Of a stretch of DNA of 38,958 nt, positions 8,306 to 17,031 are shown piece by piece. Made by a program: the position numbers and the translations under genes. This DNA is from Lachnospiraceae bacterium UBA7093. GTDB taxonomy: Bacteria > Bacillota > Clostridia > Lachnospirales > Lachnospiraceae. Position 1 is the first letter of the stretch, and the number at the start of each line of letters is the position of its first letter. Below the pieces are notes generated by a model. The model saw only the letters and a program-made list of their open reading frames with translations. It had not been told where the DNA came from and did not search any database. The stretch spans positions 19,536 to 58,493 of the forward strand of contig DKYT01000005.1 in assembly GCA_002492465.1 (NCBI GenBank). The letters are read 5' to 3'.

Positions 8306-10375
8306 ATGAAAAAGCGGAGTATATTTAAACAGCTGCTGCTGCCAATGATCGCAATTGTATGTGCTTTGGCAGTATGCCTGACAGGAATTATTGCAGTAAT
8401 TGTTATGAAATCGTATGAAGCGGAGATATACGGAAGAAGCGGGGACAAGTCGAAGCTTGTTGCAGGTGAGATCAGTACCTTCATGGATGGGGCGTATGGA
8501 ATTACGGAGGAGTTGTCTGTCAATCCCAGTATTTTGACAATGGAGACACAAGTCCAGACGCCGATTTTGGAGGATTGTGTAAGACGGAACCCATATCTGG
8601 AGCTGCTTTATATCCAGGGGACAGACGGAATGCAGACGGGGCGCTCTTCAGGAGAATTGGCGGATCGGTCTACGCGCTGGTGGTTTACCCAGACCATGGA
8701 GGAGCAGAAAGCCTTTGTGTCAAAGTCATACTATTCCGTTAATACGGGAATGCCCTGCGCTTCCATATTTTTTCCCATGTATCGGGAATCTGAGCTGGTG
8801 GGAATTTTTGCAGTAGATTTAAGGTTGGATTATCTGCAAAGCCTGATCGAGGAGTTTTCCGATGTGGAGGATGGGGAATATTCCTTTGTAATTGACGGAG
8901 AGGGCGTGGTGGTGGCACACCCTGACAGTACCCAGATCGAGGAATTGTACAATTATAAACAGCTGACTAAGACGGTATCTGCCAAGGATGAATCGGGACA
9001 GCCTTTGGTGGATGAGGACGGCAATATTGTGACTGAGGAGCAGGAGATCATTCTTTCGGAGGATTACCAGAAGGTAATTGCAGATGTGATGGAAGGAAAT
9101 TCCGGAAGCACTAAGATCAAAAATGAGGGCGAGAAGTATTTTGTCAGCTATACGTCCATACCTCTTAAAGGAGAGTCGGATTCCTGGTCGATCATAACCC
9201 TTCACAGGGAAGCTTCCGCAATGGCTATGGTATATCGGATCATTGTAATTGCAATCGTCCTTGCGCTTTTCATTATTGGAATCGCAATTATGGTAATCGC
9301 GCTGCTTGCCCGGAAATTGACGAAACCGATTGTAAATATCACAGAGATGATTGGGAATGCTTCGGAAGGAGATTTTACGGTGCAGGCGGATGAGAGCAGC
9401 GGTAATGAAATTGGCAGTCTCTCCAGAAGCTTTAATAAAATGACAGGGAAAATATCCGGCATTCTTACGAAGATTGCGTCCATTACAGGGGAGGTAGTAC
9501 AAAGCTCCGGAGATCTCCAGGAAATTCAGCAGAATGTAGATTCCATCAGCCAGGCGGTAAGGGAAATTTCAGAGGGTACCGAAAGGCAGAACACAGAAGT
9601 GAATCAAGTCGTTATGCGGACGGAGGAGCTGGAGGAGAAGTTTGGACAGCTTCAGGAGAAAAGCGGCGGTCTGCTGGAAGATGTACAGAATACGATTCAC
9701 TCAGGAGAAAGTGGAATACAGAGAGTTGCGGAGTTGAAACAGCAAAATGAGGTTACGACCAAAGGGATGGCGGAGGCTTATGCCAAGATTATGTCGCTGG
9801 AAGAGCAGTCCCGTAGAATCTCAGGAATTTTGGATACGATTAATGAAATTTCTTCCCAGACAGGGCTTCTTGCATTAAATGCCTCCATTGAGGCAGCCCG
9901 GGCAGGGGAGCATGGAAAGGGCTTTGCGGTGGTAGCGGAATCCATTGGAAAGCTGGCGGCGGACTCCAGTGCGGCTACCGCAGATATTGAGGGTATCATT
10001 TCGGGGTTGTGCCATGATATTTCGGATACCGTTACCAATATAGAAGCGATCCGTACCGGTGTGGACGGGCAGACACAGACTGTAGACAAAGTGAAGGAAA
10101 CCATAGATGATTTCCGGAATCTTGCGGAGAAGACAAGCGAGTCTGTGAGCAGCATGGAGGATCTGGTAGGCGAGATGCATGAGAGTAACCGTGCCGTGGT
10201 GTATGCAATAGAGAAAATACGGGATATTTCTACGAATACTTCAGAGTTGACCGAGAAAGCGGCGAATTCCCTGGAAGAGCAGTTGACCGGAATCCGAAGC
10301 GTGGCGGAGCGGGTGGACAACCTTTCCCAGGTCTCCGAGGAGATGGAACAGGAGATGACAAAATTTAAGCTGTAA
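8306..10375 (+). CDS. Methyl-accepting chemotaxis protein with dCache-like sensor domain
   Basis: Transmembrane chemoreceptor, 689 aa from ATG 8306. This start has AAGGAGA at 8294-8300 with 5 nt spacing; ATG 8276 and TTG 8231 are in frame but lie too close to, or inside, the promoter. TM1 is at about residues 10-35. The extracytoplasmic domain (about 36-305) has dCache-type features (RSTRWWFTQTMEEQKAFVS, ASIFFPMYRESELVGIFAVDLRLDYL). TM2 (about 310-335) is followed by HAMP (about 336-390). The coiled-coil signalling domain contains the hairpin tip ISSQTGLLALNASIEAARAGEHGKGFAVVAES in its conserved form, which couples to CheA and CheW. No C-terminal CheR/CheB-tether pentapeptide is visible. No che or flagellar genes are adjacent, so it is an orphan receptor. 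Confidence 0.94.
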   Translation: MKKRSIFKQLLLPMIAIVCALAVCLTGIIAVIVMKSYEAEIYGRSGDKSKLVAGEISTFMDGAYGITEELSVNPSILTMETQVQTPILEDCVRRNPYLELLYIQGTDGMQTGRSSGELADRSTRWWFTQTMEEQKAFVSKSYYSVNTGMPCASIFFPMYRESELVGIFAVDLRLDYLQSLIEEFSDVEDGEYSFVIDGEGVVVAHPDSTQIEELYNYKQLTKTVSAKDESGQPLVDEDGNIVTEEQEIILSEDYQKVIADVMEGNSGSTKIKNEGEKYFVSYTSIPLKGESDSWSIITLHREASAMAMVYRIIVIAIVLALFIIGIAIMVIALLARKLTKPIVNITEMIGNASEGDFTVQADESSGNEIGSLSRSFNKMTGKISGILTKIASITGEVVQSSGDLQEIQQNVDSISQAVREISEGTERQNTEVNQVVMRTEELEEKFGQLQEKSGGLLEDVQNTIHSGESGIQRVAELKQQNEVTTKGMAEAYAKIMSLEEQSRRISGILDTINEISSQTGLLALNASIEAARAGEHGKGFAVVAESIGKLAADSSAATADIEGIISGLCHDISDTVTNIEAIRTGVDGQTQTVDKVKETIDDFRNLAEKTSESVSSMEDLVGEMHESNRAVVYAIEKIRDISTNTSELTEKAANSLEEQLTGIRSVAERVDNLSQVSEEMEQEMTKFKL

Positions 10376-10382
10376 TACAAGG

Positions 10383-10421
10383 TACAGGATCCTGCAAGAT
10401 TTATTCTTACAGGATCCTGTA
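10383..10421 (+). terminator. Intrinsic terminator after the chemotaxis receptor
   Basis: TACAGGATCCTG (10383-10394) and CAGGATCCTGTA (10410-10421) form a 12-bp perfect stem with a 15-nt loop, followed by TTTAAATCTTTT. Each arm is itself nearly palindromic. It lies 8 bp after the receptor's stop codon. Confidence 0.8.
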
Positions 10422-10507
10422 TTTAAATCTTTTCATTTTGTGTATAATAAATCCGGTAGATGGATACAGAATATCCTGAAAAGTTTTGATTGAAAAGGAG
10501 GATTACC

Positions 10508-11089
10508 ATGAAAAAAGCAGTTATACAATTATTAATCGCAATGATGGTTTTGGCTCTGTCCGGCTGTGGCGGAAAGCAGAATACTTCTCAAGGGGATCAG
10601 GGCAGTACGGAATCTGAATATTCGGAGTCCCTTGAAGTACTGAACAAAGTGGTAAGTGCTTATAAAGAAGAGGATTTGTTTGCCATGTACGGCGGAGACC
10701 AGGAAAATGCAGTGATGGATGCCCCTGGGAAATTTGACATCAGCAAGACAGAGGAATTGGAATACAATTATGGAATGCCGAAGGAGCAGCTTGCCAATAT
10801 TGAAGACGGGGCAACCATGATGCACCTGATGAATGCGAATACATTTACCGGCGCAGCCTACCGCCTGAAGGAGGGTACGGATATAAATGCTTTTGCAGAT
10901 GCCGTAAAATCCAGTATTCTGGCGAAACAATGGATATGCGGGCAGCCTGATACGCTGGTCATTATAGATGTAGATGGAAGATATGTGATAACTGCTTACG
11001 GCGAAGCGGGAATGATAGAAGTTTTTAAAAACAATGCGCTGTCCGTTTTTGACAAGGGGCAGGTGATTGTGGAAGCGCCTATTGGGTAA
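10508..11089 (+). CDS. DUF4358-family lipoprotein
   Basis: Predicted exported lipoprotein of 193 aa. ATG 10508 is preceded by AAAGGAGG (10494-10501). A short Lys-Lys N-region and a hydrophobic stretch end in the lipobox LSGC, with Cys20 as the modified residue. The mature part resembles the DUF4358 family, which is frequent in Clostridia beside MBOAT and DHHW (AlgX/AlgJ-like) proteins, as here. The molecular function is unknown. The gene order suggests an accessory role in acyl transfer to an exported polymer at the membrane surface. Only 33 bp separate it from the MBOAT gene, so they are probably one transcript. Confidence 0.8.
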   Translation: MKKAVIQLLIAMMVLALSGCGGKQNTSQGDQGSTESEYSESLEVLNKVVSAYKEEDLFAMYGGDQENAVMDAPGKFDISKTEELEYNYGMPKEQLANIEDGATMMHLMNANTFTGAAYRLKEGTDINAFADAVKSSILAKQWICGQPDTLVIIDVDGRYVITAYGEAGMIEVFKNNALSVFDKGQVIVEAPIG

Positions 11090-11122
11090 AAAACGACGGA
11101 TCCTTTGGAGAAAAGTGACATT

Positions 11123-12520
11123 ATGCTGTTTTCAAGTATTTCTTTTTTATATTATTTTTTGCCTTTGACGCTTGCTTTCTATTTTGCAGTTCCCAGGAGA
11201 TTTAAGAATGCGGTCCTTCTTCTGGCAAGCTTTCTGTTTTATGGCTGGGGAGAGCCTGAATATGTGGCGTTGATGGGACTCGCCATTCTGCTGGGATACG
11301 GATTTGGACTGTTGGTGGAAAGATACAGAGGAAAAAAAGCGGGAAAAATATTTTGCGCCCTTTCCGTGGGAATCAGCCTTTCTTTGCTGGTGTGTTTTAA
11401 ATATGCGGATTTTTTAATTCAAAATATAAACGGAGTAACCGGGCTGCAGCTTTCCCTTTTGCGGTTGTCTCTTCCCATAGGCATTAGCTTTTATACCTTC
11501 CAGATCATAAGCTATACCATGGACGTATATAGGGGAGAGCAGGCACAAAAAAATCTGATCGATCTGGCGGCATATATTGCCATGTTTCCCCAGTTGATTG
11601 CAGGACCGATCGTCCGCTATTTCCATATTGCAGGGCAGTTGACCCACAGGGAATATTCTTTATCCGGAACGGCACAGGGAATACGGCGGTTTGTAATTGG
11701 GCTGGCGAAAAAAATTTTAATTGCGAATCAGTTGGGAGAATTATGCGGCATATACCGTGACGCACAGGAAAAGTCGGTGCTGTTTTGCTGGATGTATGCC
11801 ATTGGGTTTATGCTGCATATTTATTTTGACTTCTCCGGATACAGCGATATGGCGATTGGGTTAGGGAGAATCTTAGGCTTCCGTTTTCAGGAAAACTTTA
11901 ATTACCCCTATATCTCCGCCAGTATAACGGAATTCTGGCGGCGGTGGCATATTTCCCTGGGCGCCTGGTTTAGGGATTATGTTTATATTCCCCTGGGAGG
12001 GAATCGTAAAGGAAGAAGAAGACAGCTTTTTAATATTCTGGTGGTGTGGCTGCTTACCGGTCTCTGGCACGGAGCGGCATGGAATTTCATTTTATGGGGC
12101 GTGCTTTTTGCAGTGCTTTTAACAGTGGAAAAACTGTGGCTGCTTCAGAAACTGGGAAAAAGCGGGGGGTTGTCCCATCTGTATACCTTGTTTTGGGTTA
12201 TGGTGAGCTTTGTGATCTTCAACGGGGAGAATTTAGGACAGGCATTTTCCGATTTGGCCGGAATGTTCGGAGGCGGAGGACTTCCCTTTGTCACACAGGA
12301 GACACTGTATTATCTTTTGAGCTTTAAGAATGTTTTGCTGGCGGGAGTCATAGGGGCGACTCCGGCAGTATCCGGTCTTGCCGGGAAGCTATCAGAGAAG
12401 CCCGCAGGAAGTAAAATTCTTAACCTGTTGGAACCTGTTGCGCTGACGGCGTTGATGTTGGTTATGACAGCTTATTTAGTGGATGGTTCTTTTAACCCCT
12501 TCCTGTATTTCCGGTTTTAA
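11123..12520 (+). CDS. MBOAT-family membrane O-acyltransferase (AlgI/DltB-like)
   Basis: Polytopic membrane acyltransferase, 465 aa from ATG 11123 (GGAG at 11107-11110); a TTG at 11105 is the alternative start. The sequence shows the MBOAT landmarks: FYTFQIISYTMDVYRG, FPQLIAGPIVRY, YFDFSGYSDMAIGLGRILGFRFQENFNYPY, EFWRRWHISLGAWFRDYVYIPLGGNRKG and the catalytic-His motif GLWHGAAWNF (His about 316). Members such as AlgI and PatA move acetyl groups across the membrane for O-acetylation of alginate or peptidoglycan. The following gene encodes an AlgX/AlgJ-like protein, so the pair probably O-acetylates an exported glycan; the substrate cannot be told from the sequence. Confidence 0.93.
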   Translation: MLFSSISFLYYFLPLTLAFYFAVPRRFKNAVLLLASFLFYGWGEPEYVALMGLAILLGYGFGLLVERYRGKKAGKIFCALSVGISLSLLVCFKYADFLIQNINGVTGLQLSLLRLSLPIGISFYTFQIISYTMDVYRGEQAQKNLIDLAAYIAMFPQLIAGPIVRYFHIAGQLTHREYSLSGTAQGIRRFVIGLAKKILIANQLGELCGIYRDAQEKSVLFCWMYAIGFMLHIYFDFSGYSDMAIGLGRILGFRFQENFNYPYISASITEFWRRWHISLGAWFRDYVYIPLGGNRKGRRRQLFNILVVWLLTGLWHGAAWNFILWGVLFAVLLTVEKLWLLQKLGKSGGLSHLYTLFWVMVSFVIFNGENLGQAFSDLAGMFGGGGLPFVTQETLYYLLSFKNVLLAGVIGATPAVSGLAGKLSEKPAGSKILNLLEPVALTALMLVMTAYLVDGSFNPFLYFRF

Positions 12521-12533
12521 GGAGAGCGTGGAT

Positions 12534-13631
12534 ATGAACGGAAAAAAGAAAGATATTGCGCTGTGTTTTATATTTTTGACCTTATTTTTGGGCGGATTTT
12601 TACTTTGTCTTTTTTTGCCCAAGGAAAAATATTCGGACAGTGAGCGGCGTATGCTTTCCCCAAAGCCGGAGTGGTCGGCGCAGGGAATAGGGAGCGGGCG
12701 TTTTATGACTGAATTTGAAAGTTATGCGGCAGATACGTTCCCCTTTCGGGATTCTTTTCGGGAGATAAAAGCGCTGACGGCGCTGAAGATTTTTGCAAAG
12801 CAGGATAATAACGGGGTTTATCTGTCAGACGGTTTTTTATCCGCTATGGAATATCCGATGAACGAAGCTTCCATAGTGCGTGCGGCGGAACGGTTTCGCT
12901 ATGTTTGTGAGAAATATCTGACAGAGGAAAACAAAGTATACCTTTCAGTTATCCCTGATAAAAATTGCTTTCTGGCAAAAGAGAGCGGTCACCCATCCAT
13001 GGATTATGAAGCCTTTGAGAAGGAAATGGCGCAGAAAGCGGATTTTGCAGAATATATTCCCATATCTGATTTACTGGAAAAAGAAGATTATTATAAAACG
13101 GATACGCACTGGCGGCAGGAAAAAATTACAGATGTAGCAGAGCGGCTGGCACAGGCAATGGGAACAGCCCTTTCCGGAGATTATAAAATTCATACATTAG
13201 AATCAAATTTCTACGGCGTCTACTATGGGCAGGCGGCATTGCCCCTTCCGCCGGAGAAGATACAGTATATAACAGGAACGGATCTTGACGACTGCACAGT
13301 GTATGACTGGCAGAATCATAGGGAGATACCGGTCTATGATATGGAAAAGGCAGTGGGAAGAGATCCTTATGAAATGTTTTTGTCAGGTTCCTTGTCCCTT
13401 CTCACAATCAGGAATCCCAATGCCCGTGCGGACAAAAAACTGGTGATATTCAGGGATTCCTTTGGATCCAGCATTGCCCCTCTGCTGGTCAGTGGATATG
13501 GGCAGATTACCTTGGTGGATATTCGTTACATCCACCCCGACTATCTGGAACAGTTTGTAGATTTTGATAACTGTGACGTGCTGTTTTTATACAGCACGCT
13601 GGTATTGAATCACAGCGATACTATAAAATAA
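12534..13631 (+). CDS. DHHW-family (AlgX/AlgJ-like) SGNH-hydrolase-type protein
   Basis: Membrane-anchored extracytoplasmic protein, 365 aa from ATG 12534 (AAGGAG about 10 nt upstream). An upstream in-frame ATG at 12483 lies inside the MBOAT gene and lacks a site. An N-terminal signal anchor spans about residues 6-27. The motif YKTDTHW places the Asp190/His192 pair characteristic of the DHHW/AlgX family, and FRDSFGSS provides the nucleophilic Ser309 beside Asp308. AlgX and AlgJ are terminal acetyltransferases or acetylesterases that accept acetyl from the MBOAT partner. The short distance to the MBOAT gene (13 bp) supports one unit. Confidence 0.88.
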   Translation: MNGKKKDIALCFIFLTLFLGGFLLCLFLPKEKYSDSERRMLSPKPEWSAQGIGSGRFMTEFESYAADTFPFRDSFREIKALTALKIFAKQDNNGVYLSDGFLSAMEYPMNEASIVRAAERFRYVCEKYLTEENKVYLSVIPDKNCFLAKESGHPSMDYEAFEKEMAQKADFAEYIPISDLLEKEDYYKTDTHWRQEKITDVAERLAQAMGTALSGDYKIHTLESNFYGVYYGQAALPLPPEKIQYITGTDLDDCTVYDWQNHREIPVYDMEKAVGRDPYEMFLSGSLSLLTIRNPNARADKKLVIFRDSFGSSIAPLLVSGYGQITLVDIRYIHPDYLEQFVDFDNCDVLFLYSTLVLNHSDTIK

Positions 13632-13686
13632 GAGAAGATAATGATAAAAATCAGAAGAGAAAATGCGGAAGCGAGGTAATGATAAA

Positions 13687-14415
13687 ATGCTTCGAATTGG
13701 AATATGCGATGACAAGACGGAGGCAAGGGATGCTTTGCGGTTTCAGCTTGAAAAGGTATTGTGGGAAGACAGGGAACAGATCGTTTATGAGTTTTCCACA
13801 GGAGAAAGCGCTGTGGGGTGGCTGAAAAAGCACCCGGGGGAGATAGACCTTCTGTTTCTGGATGTGGAAATGAGGGGAATAAGCGGCATGGAGGCTGCAG
13901 AGCAGATCAGGGAGTTTGACAAAGATCTTTGTATTGTGTTTGTGACGGGGTATGCCGACTATGTGTTTGACGGATATAAGGTAAACGCCCTTGACTATTG
14001 TCTGAAGCCGGTGGAAGCAGGGAGACTGGAGGAGGTGCTTACCCGTGTAAGAGGGCAGATATTTGACAGCAGGGAAAAAACCTTTGTGTTTAAAAACCCG
14101 GAAGGTTCTTACCGGCTTTCCCTGGAAGCGATCTCTTACTTTTACAGTGATAAAAGAAAGGTCAACGTGGTTTTAAGGGGAAAGGGAGAAGCGGATGCTT
14201 ACTCTTTTTATGGAAAGCTGGACAAGGTGGAGGAACAGTTGTCCGGAATCTTCGTAAGAATTCATCAAAGATATCTGGTAAATCCGGAACATGTATCCCA
14301 TATTGGAGGGGAGAGTGTTATCGTGGATGATCAGAAGCTCCCTATGAGCAGAAATATGAAGGAGGAGGCAAGGGCAAAGCTTGCCAGGGCGATGCTGGAA
14401 GGGGGAGGGCGATGA
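13687..14415 (+). CDS. LytTR-family response regulator (first of a tandem pair)
   Basis: AgrA/LytR-type DNA-binding response regulator, 242 aa from ATG 13687; a TTG/ATG further upstream (13663) is less likely because GAGG at 13672 fits the later start. Receiver: acidic pocket Asp9-Asp10, phosphoacceptor Asp59 (LLFLDVEMRG), Lys107 (CLKPVEA). The LytTR domain covers about 130-238 (SYFYSDKRKVNVVL, FVRIHQRYLVNPEHVSHI, LPMSRNMKEEARAKL). The stop overlaps the next kinase start (ATGA), so the two are translationally coupled. No AgrB- or AgrD-like pheromone gene is present nearby, so the signal is unknown. Confidence 0.93.
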   Translation: MLRIGICDDKTEARDALRFQLEKVLWEDREQIVYEFSTGESAVGWLKKHPGEIDLLFLDVEMRGISGMEAAEQIREFDKDLCIVFVTGYADYVFDGYKVNALDYCLKPVEAGRLEEVLTRVRGQIFDSREKTFVFKNPEGSYRLSLEAISYFYSDKRKVNVVLRGKGEADAYSFYGKLDKVEEQLSGIFVRIHQRYLVNPEHVSHIGGESVIVDDQKLPMSRNMKEEARAKLARAMLEGGGR

Positions 14416-15689
14416 GCTTATGGACGTATATCAAGCAGCTTCCCACAGGGGTGCTGGGCATGATTGCAGGCGTTTTTATTTATTTTGCACTGTCCTGCCT
14501 GCTTCGGGTGAAGGAAAAATGGTGGTGCAAAGGACTTCTTTACATAGGCTGCTGGATTGCCAGCTTTACGGTTATTTTTATTGGGGATCCGGTGAATCTG
14601 ACATACAGCATTGCATTTTTTATGCTTGTATTGTGGATCACCTGTAAGGGGAGCTGGCGCAAAAGACTTACGCTGGGGCTGATGTTTGCCAGCTTGATCT
14701 TTGCCTTTAATGCTTTTTATGATAACTGCATTGCACTCTTGGCGCATATGCAGGGGAAGGATGCTCTCTTTGGCAATATGTATTTGGTCTGCAGGCTTCT
14801 TTTTGCCATTTCTTTATTTTTCTTTGTCCGTTATAAAAAGCCGGAGCAGGATTTTGAGCTTTCCCCGTCTCTTTGGCGTTTAATGATGCTGCTCACAATT
14901 TCGCCTTTGGGGATTATGGGTGCCCTTATTTTACTCAGGGATCCTGAATATCATTTTTTAAGAACCGCAATTTCTGACGGAGCCCTTTTTTTGGTGGTTA
15001 TGTTGTCCTTTGCAGGACTGCTTCGGGTACTTGTGGTTTTGGACAGGCAGCAGGGACTGGAGCGGGAAAATGCATTGGCGCTTATGCAGCGCAATTACTA
15101 CAATACCATGGAGCAGCACCAATTTGAGATCCGCAGGATTCGGCACGATCTATCCAATCATCTCCAGGCGCTTCTTGCTCTGCCCGGAGAAGCAAGAGAG
15201 GAATATATTAAGGAAATGTTGGATAATCCGGTGCTTATGCAGAGGCTGTCCTGGTGCGGTGATTCTACGGTAAATGCAGTGTTGACCACAAAAGAGGGGA
15301 TGATGCGGCAGAAGGAAATAGATTTTTCGGCAAAGCTGGACATTGGGGAGGAGCTTCCCTTTGAGAAAGCCGATATCTGCGCAATGTTTGCCAATGCTCT
15401 GGACAATGCGGCGGAAGCATGTGAGAAGCTGGAAAAACCGATGCGGAAAATGCAACTGGATGCAAGGCTGGGAAAAGGAATTTTGGCAGTCAGGGTGGAA
15501 AATGCCTGTGAAAAGATTTCTGCCGGGGGAAAAAGGGGGCTTCCAAAAACGACGAAAAGAGATGAGGAAAATCATGGGTTTGGCTTGAAAAGCATTCAGA
15601 AAGCGGTAAAAAAGTATGGAGGCAGCATGGAAATCAGGCGGGAGGAACAGAGCTTTCAGCTGTTTTTCTATTTGCCGGTGGAGAAATAA
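14412..15689 (+). CDS. AgrC-like GHKL sensor histidine kinase
   Basis: Membrane sensor kinase of 425 aa, coupled by a 4-bp overlap to the preceding LytTR regulator. The N-terminal half (about 1-205) contains six or seven hydrophobic helices without a large extracellular loop. The kinase part has the atypical AgrC-type H-box IRRIRHDLSNHLQALL (His245), the N-box ANALDNAAEAC (Asn328, Asn332) and a G-box HGFGLKSI (388-395). This is the HPK10 class, usually sensing small peptides or cell-wall-related signals through the membrane domain. It is complete, unlike the second kinase of the tandem. Confidence 0.93.
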   Translation: MSLWTYIKQLPTGVLGMIAGVFIYFALSCLLRVKEKWWCKGLLYIGCWIASFTVIFIGDPVNLTYSIAFFMLVLWITCKGSWRKRLTLGLMFASLIFAFNAFYDNCIALLAHMQGKDALFGNMYLVCRLLFAISLFFFVRYKKPEQDFELSPSLWRLMMLLTISPLGIMGALILLRDPEYHFLRTAISDGALFLVVMLSFAGLLRVLVVLDRQQGLERENALALMQRNYYNTMEQHQFEIRRIRHDLSNHLQALLALPGEAREEYIKEMLDNPVLMQRLSWCGDSTVNAVLTTKEGMMRQKEIDFSAKLDIGEELPFEKADICAMFANALDNAAEACEKLEKPMRKMQLDARLGKGILAVRVENACEKISAGGKRGLPKTTKRDEENHGFGLKSIQKAVKKYGGSMEIRREEQSFQLFFYLPVEK

Positions 15690-15715
15690 GAGCGATTTAG
15701 AAAAGAGGTGCGGCA

Positions 15716-16420
15716 ATGATCCATATTGCAATATGTGACGATGAGCAATATATGGCGGATAGAATCAGGGATATGGCAGTTGCATTTTTTCGGGAGAAAA
15801 AGATAGAGATAGCGGTTTCTCAATTTGCAAACGGAAAAGAACTGATCCAATACAAAGGGAAAATCCATATTTTGTTTCTGGATATACAGATGGAGGACCC
15901 GGATGGCATGGAAACGGCGCGAAAGCTGCGCAGTGAAAATTTTAAAGGCTTTCTGATTTTTATTACAGTTTTAAAGGAAATGGTATTTCAGGCGTTTGAG
16001 GTGCAGGCGTACGACTATCTGGTAAAGCCTGTTGGGGAACGGCAGTTTAGGAGAACCATGGAACGGCTGCTCCTTTCCATGGACAGAGCCAGGGAAACCA
16101 GCCTGTTGGTTCAAAAGGGGAATGAGAGCAGCGTAATCTCTTTCGAGGATATTATTTTCTGTGAAGTGATCGACCGGAAGATCTACTTGCATTTAAAAGG
16201 AGCAAAGGTCCTTGATTATTATGACCGGATTCAGCGCCTTGAGGGAAAGCTGGACGATAGGTTTTACCGATGCCACAGAAGCTATCTGATCAATTTGGGC
16301 TGCCTGAAAGGCTATAAGGACGGGAGAGCATATATGGAGGATGGCAGTCAGATACCGGTATCCCGGCTGCGGAGCAGAGAATTTTCCGATGTTATTTTGG
16401 ACTATATGAAAAACCGATAA
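15716..16420 (+). CDS. LytTR-family response regulator (second of a tandem pair)
   Basis: 234 aa, with acidic pocket Asp8-Asp9, phosphoacceptor Asp56 (ILFLDIQMEDPDG), Lys104 (YLVKPVGERQ) and a LytTR domain at about 125-230 (IIFCEVIDRKIYLHL, FYRCHRSYLINLGCL, IPVSRLRSREF). It begins 26 bp after the first kinase, and AGAGGTG precedes the ATG. It is related to but clearly diverged from the regulator at 13687, so the arrangement looks like an old duplication of a two-component unit. Its natural kinase (16443) is truncated, so it may be orphaned or served by the first kinase. Confidence 0.92.
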   Translation: MIHIAICDDEQYMADRIRDMAVAFFREKKIEIAVSQFANGKELIQYKGKIHILFLDIQMEDPDGMETARKLRSENFKGFLIFITVLKEMVFQAFEVQAYDYLVKPVGERQFRRTMERLLLSMDRARETSLLVQKGNESSVISFEDIIFCEVIDRKIYLHLKGAKVLDYYDRIQRLEGKLDDRFYRCHRSYLINLGCLKGYKDGRAYMEDGSQIPVSRLRSREFSDVILDYMKNR

Positions 16421-16442
16421 GCGCCGTGGGAGAGAATAAGAA

Positions 16443-16847
16443 ATGGAATGGCTTGATTTTTATAATATTTATGTAGTGGGAAGCGTTCAGATTCTCACCG
16501 GCTTTTGCTTTTTTACCAAATGCCTTAAGCGGAAGGTGAGTTATTATTTTTGCCTGCTATTTACAGCTCTCGGTTTGTTCCTTCTTAACTGGATTTCCAG
16601 CGATGTGGCACAGATGGGGATATATGTGCTGCTGCTTGCAGGCGTGGGAGTTTTCGTGTACAAGGAAAGTCCTTCGGCGTCTGTTTTATATGCGCTTGTG
16701 GCGGAGGAGATCATGCAGCTGTGCTTTGGAATAGCGAATTCCCTTCTGCTGGCTCTTTCCGCCTGGTTGTTCCCCCTGAAAGCAAAGGGTATCCTGCAAA
16801 GTGTATTGCAAATACGGATCAGGTTGACAGGGAAATCAAAAGCTTGA
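16443..16847 (+). pseudogene. Truncated GHKL/AgrC-like kinase: membrane part only
   Basis: An open frame of 134 codons encodes about four hydrophobic helices (VGSVQILTGFCFF, YYFCLLFTALGLFLLNW, MGIYVLLLAGVGVFVY, MQLCFGIANSLLLALSAWLF) and then runs out of frame into the remnant of a different gene. Position after a LytTR regulator and the helix pattern match the sensor half of an AgrC-like kinase, so I infer that the H-box and ATPase domain were lost by a deletion. The junction lies somewhere around 16760-16815. It could still produce a small membrane protein, but no kinase activity is possible. Confidence 0.7.
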
Positions 16848-17011
16848 AAGAAAAGAAGAAACAATTGGAGCAGCAGATTCAGATGGCGGCAGGGGATGAA
16901 AAAAAGATTGCAACCCTTGAAAAGAGGCTGGCGCAGGTGGAGGAAGAATTAAGCCGGAAGGATAATGATACCTACAGGCGCCAGCATACGCAGGTAAAGA
17001 GCCGACAATAG
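16812..17011 (+). pseudogene. 3' remnant of a FlxA-like coiled-coil protein gene
   Basis: In a different frame from the truncated kinase, the sequence encodes DREIKSLKEKKKQLEQQIQM, then GDEKKIATLEKRLAQVEEEL and the end SRKDNDTYRRQHTQ. This is the characteristic coiled coil and C-terminus of small FlxA-like proteins of Lachnospiraceae. It has no start codon or ribosome binding site of its own: the open frame extends only into kinase sequence. It is therefore the tail of a gene whose 5' part was lost in the same deletion that cut the kinase. Translation from an internal TTG near 16844 is conceivable but unsupported. Confidence 0.65.
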
Positions 17012-17031
17012 CAAATAGCAGAGAAGATGCC

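Noticed and set aside
13687..17011. An agr-type quorum-sensing locus
   Set aside because: The kinases and regulators are of the AgrC/AgrA type, but no AgrB protease or AgrD-like peptide gene was found on either strand.
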